A stretch of DNA of 64,000 bases from Desulfuromonas versatilis (lineage in GTDB: Bacteria > Desulfobacterota > Desulfuromonadia > Desulfuromonadales > NIT-T3). Where the stretch lies: the NCBI RefSeq assembly GCF_019704135.1, contig NZ_AP024355.1:1116001-1180000 (forward strand). Direction: 5' to 3'. Positions 58,386 through 64,000 of the stretch are shown here, piece by piece. Every line of letters begins with the position of its first letter. Position 1 is the stretch's first letter. Made by a program: the position numbers and the translations under genes. Below the pieces are notes generated by a model. The model was not told the origin of the DNA. It worked only from the letters and a program-made list of their open reading frames with translations, and did not search any database.

Positions 58386-60355
58386 TGGAGCGACTGGAGA
58401 GGTGGGTGCGATTTCGCATCAGGATGGTCTGCCTGGTTTTCGTGGTGGCCTTTTGCCTGGTTGCGGTGCGCGCCTTCCAGTTGCAGGTGCAGGGAGAGCA
58501 GGAGTGGCGCAAGCGGGCTGAACGACAGCACCAGAAGGTGATCCCCCTGACCCCGAGGCGGGGCACCATTTTCGACCGCAATGGCGAGGAGCTGGCATTG
58601 AGCATCGAGGTGGACTCCATCTATGTACAGCCCCGACAGGTGACCGACCCCGCTGCCGCGGCTCGGGCCCTCAGTGGCGTGCTCTCCATGTCCGCCGCTT
58701 CGCTCAAGGCCAAACTCAGCTCGGGAAAGAGCTTCCTCTGGCTCAAGCGCCAGGTTACCCCCCGGGAAAGCGAACTGGTGCGGGCTCTGGAGATTGCCGG
58801 TGTCGGTTTTACCAAGGAACATCGCCGCTTCTACCCCAACTCGGAGCAAGGCGCCCAGGTCATCGGCTTTACCGGTGTCGATCCCAAGGGCCTGGAGGGG
58901 GTCGAGCTCAAGTACGATGCCGAAATCCTGGGACAGAGCGGCTACCTGGTCACCGAACGCGATGCCCTGGGGCGGGGGATCGGTTCCGGCGAGGTGGTCA
59001 TCGAGGGTCAGAACCAGGGCAGCAACCTGCAGCTGACCATCGACAAGAATATCCAGTACATTGCCGAAAAGGAGCTGGCCGCGGGGGTCCGGGAAGCCAA
59101 CGCGAAGGCCGGCACGGTGGTGGTTCTCGACCCGATGACCGGGGAGGTGCTGGCCATGGCCAGCCAGCCGGATTTCAACCCCAACGCCTTCTACAAGTAT
59201 CGGCCGAACCAGTGGCGCAACCGGGCGATCTGCGACACCTTCGAGCCAGGCTCCACCCTGAAGCTGTTCATGATGGCCGCCGCGTTGAATGAGGGCCTGG
59301 TGCGGATGGATCAGAAGATCTACTGCGAGAACGGGGTGTTCAAGGTCGGTGGCAAGGTGATCCACGATCACCATAAATACAAGGACCTCTCGGTCCTGGA
59401 AATTCTCAAGTACAGCTCCAATATCGGCTCGGCCAAGATTGGCAAGATGCTCGAACGCGAGAGGCTCTACCGCTACCTGACGGATTTTGGCTTCGGGCAG
59501 AATACCGGGATCGACCTGCCCGGAGAGGTGCCCGGTTTGCTGCGCCGCCCCTCCCAATGGTTCGAAATTGACCTGGCGGCCATCTCCTTCGGCCAGGGGA
59601 TGACCATCACCGCGTTGCAGTTGGCCCGGGCGACCGCGGCCATTGCCAATGGCGGCTACCTCATGGATGCGCCGGTGGTGAGCAAGGTGACCGACCACGA
59701 AGGGCGGGTCCTGACGAGCAACCCGCCGCGGGCGATAAAGCGGGTGGTCTCCGAAGATGTGGCGCGCCAGGTGCGGGAAATGATGACCACGGTTTCCGAA
59801 GAAGGGGGCACCGGCACCCTCGCGGCGGTCCCCGGTTTCAGGGTCGCCGGAAAAACCGGGACCGCCCAGAAGGTCGACCCGGTGACCGGAGGCTATTCGG
59901 TGGACAAGCGCGTCGCCTCCTTTGTCGGCTTCGTGCCGGCGGAGAATCCTCGCCTGGTGATTCTCTCGGTGATCGACGAGCCGGAGGGCAAAACCTACGG
60001 CGGGTTGGTCGCGGCCCCGGTGTTTTCACGGATCGCCTCGCAAAGCCTGCGCTACCTGAAGGTGGCGCCGACCGCTCCGCTGCCTGCGGGCCCCATGGCG
60101 CTGCCGCCGGTCATGGAGGTTTCGGTCCCCTTGGAGGAGCCGACCCTGGCGACCCTGGAGCCGGCCGACGGCGGGGCGCCGATCATGCCGAACTTTTCCG
60201 GGATGAGCTACCGGCAGGTGCTGCAGACCATGGGAAAAACCGGCGTGAATCTCCGGCTCAAGGGACATGGCAGGGTCGTGGAGCAGTCTCCGCCGGCGGG
60301 GCGGCCGATAAGCTACTCGAGCGAAGCCTGGGTGCGGTTGGCGCCGCCGACCTGA
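58382..60355 (+). CDS. ftsI: Peptidoglycan transpeptidase FtsI (PBP3) with PASTA domain
   Basis: This septal transpeptidase has 657 residues: one N-terminal TM (about 16-34), a dimerisation domain beginning RRGTIFDRNGEELALS, a transpeptidase domain with the SxxK serine in FEPGSTLKLF, SxN in KYSSNIGSAK and KTG in VAGKTGTAQKV, and a C-terminal PASTA domain (about 590-655: PNFSGMSYRQVLQTMG). The overlap with ftsL couples their translation. Confidence 0.95.
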   Translation: MMERLERWVRFRIRMVCLVFVVAFCLVAVRAFQLQVQGEQEWRKRAERQHQKVIPLTPRRGTIFDRNGEELALSIEVDSIYVQPRQVTDPAAAARALSGVLSMSAASLKAKLSSGKSFLWLKRQVTPRESELVRALEIAGVGFTKEHRRFYPNSEQGAQVIGFTGVDPKGLEGVELKYDAEILGQSGYLVTERDALGRGIGSGEVVIEGQNQGSNLQLTIDKNIQYIAEKELAAGVREANAKAGTVVVLDPMTGEVLAMASQPDFNPNAFYKYRPNQWRNRAICDTFEPGSTLKLFMMAAALNEGLVRMDQKIYCENGVFKVGGKVIHDHHKYKDLSVLEILKYSSNIGSAKIGKMLERERLYRYLTDFGFGQNTGIDLPGEVPGLLRRPSQWFEIDLAAISFGQGMTITALQLARATAAIANGGYLMDAPVVSKVTDHEGRVLTSNPPRAIKRVVSEDVARQVREMMTTVSEEGGTGTLAAVPGFRVAGKTGTAQKVDPVTGGYSVDKRVASFVGFVPAENPRLVILSVIDEPEGKTYGGLVAAPVFSRIASQSLRYLKVAPTAPLPAGPMALPPVMEVSVPLEEPTLATLEPADGGAPIMPNFSGMSYRQVLQTMGKTGVNLRLKGHGRVVEQSPPAGRPISYSSEAWVRLAPPT

Positions 60356-60391
60356 AAATACCCTTTGACTTTTGCTCGCGGGGAGAAGAAA

Positions 60392-61921
60392 ATGTCTGAT
60401 TCTATGAAGGTTTCTACATTTTTGCAGAAGTTGTCCCCGCTCCGAATCGAGGGCCCGCCGGAGGCCGAGATTTCGGGTCTTTTCTACGACTCGCGCTCGG
60501 TGTTTCCGGGAGGGGCCTTTTTTGCGTTGCGCGGCGCCGCCGTGGACGGGCACCGGTTTATCGGCGATGCCGTGGCCAGGGGGGCTCGGGTGGTGGTTCT
60601 TGAGGAAACGCACCCCGTCCCTCAGGACGTCACCATGGTGCTGGTGGAAAATTCCCGACGGGCCATGGCCCTGTTTGCCCAGGAATTTTTCGGCGACCCG
60701 ACCAGGGGCATCCCCGTAGTCGGGGTGACCGGCACCAACGGCAAGACCACGGTGACCTACCTGGTGGAGTCGATCCTCAAGGTCGCCGGGATGCACCCTG
60801 CGGTGCTCGGCACGGTCAATTACCGATTCGGCGAACGGCAGCTGCCGGCCATGCATACCACGCCCGAGTCGGTTGACCTGTTGCGTACCCTGGCCGAGTT
60901 CCGCGCGCAGGGGGCCGATGCGCTGGTGATGGAAGCCTCCTCCCACGCCCTCGAGCAACAGCGCACGGCGGGCGTACGCTTTGAGGTCGGGGTCTTTACC
61001 AACCTGACCCCCGAGCACCTCGATTACCATGGCGAAATGGAGGCCTATTTCGCCAGCAAGCGGAAACTGTTCGAAAAGCTCGAGGCCGGTACCGCGGGCA
61101 AGGCGGTCATCAACATTGACGACCCCTACGGGGCGCGCCTGGCCGGTGAGCTCGACCACCCGCTGACCTGCGGGACGGTTGCGGGCGCCCAGATCAGGGC
61201 CCGCGACGTCAGAATGTCCCTCGAAGGGATCGAAGCGTCGGTGGAGACGCCCCGGGGAAGCTTTCAGCTGCGCTCGCCCCTGGTCGGACTTTACAACCTG
61301 CAGAACCTGCTCTGCGCGGCAGGGGCCGGTCTGGCGCTGGGGATCGCCCTGGACCAGGTGGCCCAGGGCCTGTGCCGCGCCAGCCAGGTGCCGGGGCGCC
61401 TGGAGCGCATCGCCAACCAGGTGGGAGCGCTGGTGCTGGTTGATTACGCCCATACCCGCGACGCCCTGGAAAATGTGCTGGTCACCCTGAGGGAATTGTC
61501 GCCGCGGCGGCTGATTACCGTATTCGGCTGCGGCGGCGACCGCGACCGCACCAAGCGTCCGGCCATGGGCGAGGTGGCGGCGCGGCTCTCGGACCTGGTG
61601 GTGGTCACCTCGGATAATCCGCGCAACGAGGATCCTCTGGCGATCATCGAGGAAATCCGGGGCGGGGTGCAGAGGGTGATCCCCGCGGAATGCTCCAGGC
61701 AGGAGACATTCACCCCCGAGGGCAAGAAATATCTCGTCGTGGCCGATCGCCGCTCGGCCATTGAGCTGGCGGTCGAAGTGCTGCAGGCCGGTGACCTTCT
61801 GGTCGTGGCCGGCAAGGGGCACGAGGATTACCAGATTCTGGGTCGGGAGCGGATCCATTTCGACGATCGGGAAGAACTGCGTCGGGCCCTGGCCCTGCGG
61901 GAGGCGGAGGCATCTCCATGA
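60392..61921 (+). CDS. murE: UDP-MurNAc-tripeptide synthetase MurE
   Basis: This cytosolic ligase adds the third residue of the peptidoglycan stem. It has 509 residues. ATP site VGVTGTNGKTTVTYLVES; the carbamylated lysine region is around YFASKRKLFE. DNPRNEDPLAIIEEI carries the DNPR motif, which points to meso-diaminopimelate as the substrate. ATG 60392 follows GGGGAGAAG. It overlaps murF by four bases (ATGA). Confidence 0.95.
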   Translation: MSDSMKVSTFLQKLSPLRIEGPPEAEISGLFYDSRSVFPGGAFFALRGAAVDGHRFIGDAVARGARVVVLEETHPVPQDVTMVLVENSRRAMALFAQEFFGDPTRGIPVVGVTGTNGKTTVTYLVESILKVAGMHPAVLGTVNYRFGERQLPAMHTTPESVDLLRTLAEFRAQGADALVMEASSHALEQQRTAGVRFEVGVFTNLTPEHLDYHGEMEAYFASKRKLFEKLEAGTAGKAVINIDDPYGARLAGELDHPLTCGTVAGAQIRARDVRMSLEGIEASVETPRGSFQLRSPLVGLYNLQNLLCAAGAGLALGIALDQVAQGLCRASQVPGRLERIANQVGALVLVDYAHTRDALENVLVTLRELSPRRLITVFGCGGDRDRTKRPAMGEVAARLSDLVVVTSDNPRNEDPLAIIEEIRGGVQRVIPAECSRQETFTPEGKKYLVVADRRSAIELAVEVLQAGDLLVVAGKGHEDYQILGRERIHFDDREELRRALALREAEASP

Positions 61922-63312
61922 ACATCGACATCCAGAAAATTGCCCAGGTCACCCGCGGACGGCTGGCCCCGGCGGGAGCCAGGACGGTGATCACCGGGAT
62001 CTCCACCGACAGCCGGACCATCAAGCCGGGCGAACTTTTTATCCCCTTGCGGGGCCCGAACTTCGACGGCCACGATTTCCTGGTCAGGGCCCTGCGCAAC
62101 GGTGCAGTCGCCTGCCTCAGCGAGGAGGTCATCGCCGGGCTGCCGGTGCCCGTTATCCAGGTGGAAGACACCCTGCGGGCCCTCGGCGACCTGGCGGCGG
62201 ATAAGCGGCGGGGCTTCGACGGCCCGGTCATCGCGGTAACGGGATCTTCCGGCAAGACCACCACCAAGGAGATGCTCGGGGCCATCATGAACCTGACCGG
62301 GCCGGGGCTCAAGACCGAGGGGAACTTCAACAACCTGGTCGGGCTGCCGCAGACCCTGTTTCGGCTTCAGCCCGAGCACCGCTGGATGGTGCTGGAGATG
62401 GGGATGAGCGCGCGGGGGGAGATTGCCCGCCTGGCCGAGATCGGCGCCCCGGATGTCGGGGTCATCACCAATGTGGCCGAGGCGCACCTGGAGACCCTGC
62501 ATGGGCTCGACGGCGTGGCCCGCGCCAAGGGCGAGTTGTTCGCCGCCCTCAAGCCCGGGGGGACCGCGGTGATCAATGCCGACGATGATCGGGTGGTGCT
62601 GATCCCCGTGGCCAACGGGGTGCGAAAGCTGCTGTTCGGCACGGGCGGACCCGCCGAGGTGCGGGCCACGGACATCCAGGTGAGCCGGGACCGGGTGGAT
62701 TTTCGCCTGCAGTTGCCGACCGGGGAATTCTCCGTAGCGCTGCAGGTGGCCGGCCGGCACAACGTGGCCAACGCCCTGGCCGCGGCTGCCGCCGCCTTCG
62801 CCATCGGCATCAGCGGAGAGCTCATCGCCCGGGGGCTGGGTCTTTTCCGTCCCAGCAAGGGACGGATGGAAACGGTGGAGCTGCGCGACGGGGTGCTGAT
62901 GCTCGAGGACACCTACAACGCCAACCCGCTTGCGGTAAAGGCGGCCCTGCAGACCCTGGATGAAATGGGTGGTGAGGGGCGGCGCATCGCGGTGCTGGGG
63001 GATATGCTCGAACTGGGCGAAGCCTCCGCCAAGCTGCATTCGGAGGTCGGCATGGCCGCGGCACGGCGCGTGGACCAGCTGATCCTGCTCGGGACCATGG
63101 CGGAACATACGGCCGAAGGGGCTCGCCGCGGCGGTATGCCCGCTGAGCGGGTGCTGGTGCTGGCGAGCCACGAAGAGGCGGTCAACCGCCTGCGCGCCCT
63201 GCTGCTGCCCGGGGACCGGGTGCTGGTGAAAGGGTCGCGCGGCATGCGCATGGAGAAGATCAGCGCGGCCCTGCGTGAAACCGAAGCCTGCCTGGCGGCG
63301 GGCAACTGCTAG
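61918..63312 (+). CDS. murF: UDP-MurNAc-tripeptide-D-Ala-D-Ala ligase MurF
   Basis: This ligase adds D-Ala-D-Ala to complete the muropeptide. It has 464 residues: ISTDSRTIKPGELFIPLRGPNFDGHDF, the ATP loop VIAVTGSSGKTTTKEMLG, GNFNNLVGLPQTLF, LEMGMSARGEI and LMLEDTYNANPLAVKAAL. The dipeptide would be built from D-Ala made by Alr, also encoded in this window. Confidence 0.95.
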   Translation: MNIDIQKIAQVTRGRLAPAGARTVITGISTDSRTIKPGELFIPLRGPNFDGHDFLVRALRNGAVACLSEEVIAGLPVPVIQVEDTLRALGDLAADKRRGFDGPVIAVTGSSGKTTTKEMLGAIMNLTGPGLKTEGNFNNLVGLPQTLFRLQPEHRWMVLEMGMSARGEIARLAEIGAPDVGVITNVAEAHLETLHGLDGVARAKGELFAALKPGGTAVINADDDRVVLIPVANGVRKLLFGTGGPAEVRATDIQVSRDRVDFRLQLPTGEFSVALQVAGRHNVANALAAAAAAFAIGISGELIARGLGLFRPSKGRMETVELRDGVLMLEDTYNANPLAVKAALQTLDEMGGEGRRIAVLGDMLELGEASAKLHSEVGMAAARRVDQLILLGTMAEHTAEGARRGGMPAERVLVLASHEEAVNRLRALLLPGDRVLVKGSRGMRMEKISAALRETEACLAAGNC

Positions 63313-63321
63313 GGAGCCGGG

Positions 63322-64000
63322 ATGCTTTATCACTTGCTTTATCCCCTGCATACCGAATTTTCGGTGCTGTATATTTTCCGGTTCATCACCTTCCGGACCA
63401 TTTACGCCACCATCACGGCCCTGGTAATCTCTTTTATCCTTGGGCCGTGGCTGATCAACAAGCTCTCCAGCCTGCAGATCGGGCAGAGCATTCGCAAGGT
63501 TGGGCCGGAGTCGCACTTCAAAAAGGAAGGGACGCCGACCATGGGCGGGACGCTGATCCTGCTGGCCATCGTCCTGCCGACCCTGCTCTGGGCCGACCTG
63601 ACCAACCTCTATGTCTGGCTGACCCTGTTGGTCACGGTGGGCTACGGCGCCATCGGCTTCGTGGATGACTACCGCAAGGTCAAGCTGAGGAACAGCGACG
63701 GTCTCTCGGCCCGGCAGAAGATGTTCTGGCAGCTGCTGATCGCCTTTGCGGTAGGCTTGGCGCTGTCCCTGTATCCGCCGTTCAAGACCACCCTGGCGCT
63801 GCCGTTTTTCAAGGGGGTCCTGCCGGATCTGGGGATGTTTTACATCCCCTTCGCCATGCTGGTGATCGTCGGCGCCAGCAACGCCGTCAACCTGACCGAC
63901 GGGCTGGACGGGCTGGCCATCGGCCCGATGATTATCGCATCGGGGACCTACCTGCTGTTTGCCTACGTGGCGGGCCACGCGCGGGTTTCCGAATACCTGC
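63322..64000 (+). CDS. mraY: Phospho-MurNAc-pentapeptide transferase MraY, N-terminal part (cut by window edge)
   Basis: This integral membrane enzyme moves phospho-MurNAc-pentapeptide to undecaprenyl phosphate (lipid I). The first 226 residues are present. It begins [25 protein letters not shown] and contains [38 protein letters not shown] (the DD active-site motif) and [16 protein letters not shown] (the NxxxxxDGLDGL motif). It starts nine bases after murF, with GGGAGCCGGG upstream. Confidence 0.95.
   Translation, partial: MLYHLLYPLHTEFSVLYIFRFITFRTIYATITALVISFILGPWLINKLSSLQIGQSIRKVGPESHFKKEGTPTMGGTLILLAIVLPTLLWADLTNLYVWLTLLVTVGYGAIGFVDDYRKVKLRNSDGLSARQKMFWQLLIAFAVGLALSLYPPFKTTLALPFFKGVLPDLGMFYIPFAMLVIVGASNAVNLTDGLDGLAIGPMIIASGTYLLFAYVAGHARVSEYL

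Overview
The window is a high-GC chromosomal segment from a Desulfuromonadales/Geobacterales-type bacterium. The evidence is the density of multiheme c-type cytochromes, NHL-repeat lipoproteins, a ResB/CcsA (system II) cytochrome maturation pair, c-di-GMP signalling genes, sigma-54-type promoters and an apparent UGA-encoded selenoprotein. There are no rRNA or tRNA genes, no insertion sequences, no prophage and no CRISPR array; it reads as core chromosome with one respiratory accessory block.

Layout. Positions 1-4.5 kb hold the start of sbcD, small cysteine-rich proteins, a Prx-like gene whose frame is interrupted by one UGA at the redox-motif cysteine and followed by a SECIS-like hairpin, and a PAS-GGDEF-EAL protein. 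4.7-8.1 kb is an N-degron set: clpS, clpA, aat. 8.3-18.1 kb mixes a PilZ protein, a hexaheme c7-type cytochrome, a DUF815 ATPase, a THUMP-type RNA methyltransferase, rpsU, divergent gap and fba, a ChaN-PDZ lipoprotein and speD. 18.2-22.5 kb is an RND pump with its adaptor. 22.7-25.7 kb is a thiamine operon (TPP riboswitch with terminator, fused thiE-thiD, thiC), preceded by a CooT-like gene. 26.1-31.6 kb carries alr, a RACo-type ASKHA protein, purH and purD.

31.9-42.1 kb is the most distinctive block: resB and ccsA, then a cytochrome with up to nine hemes, an NHL lipoprotein, an octaheme cytochrome, a second NHL lipoprotein, an OmcE-like tetraheme cytochrome behind a near-perfect sigma-54 promoter, and a 753-residue outer-membrane beta-barrel. 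It reads as one module that matures, moves and exports electron-transfer cytochromes, probably ending in an extracellular cytochrome filament.

42.1-55 kb is translation and housekeeping: trmN6-like, a DciA-like protein, a DUF3343 protein, ffh, rpsP-khpA-rimM-trmD-SPOUT methyltransferase-rplS, rnhB-yraN, nadE, rsmI, acyP and ligA. 55.2-64 kb is a CorC-type protein followed by the division and cell-wall cluster mraZ-rsmH-ftsL-ftsI-murE-murF-mraY, which runs off the right edge.

Small-scale structure of note: four short-repeat islands sit at junctions between co-directional genes (thiED/thiC, alr/ASKHA, purH/purD, nadE/rsmI), and ligA contains an internal segment of visibly lower GC that suggests a recombinant patch.
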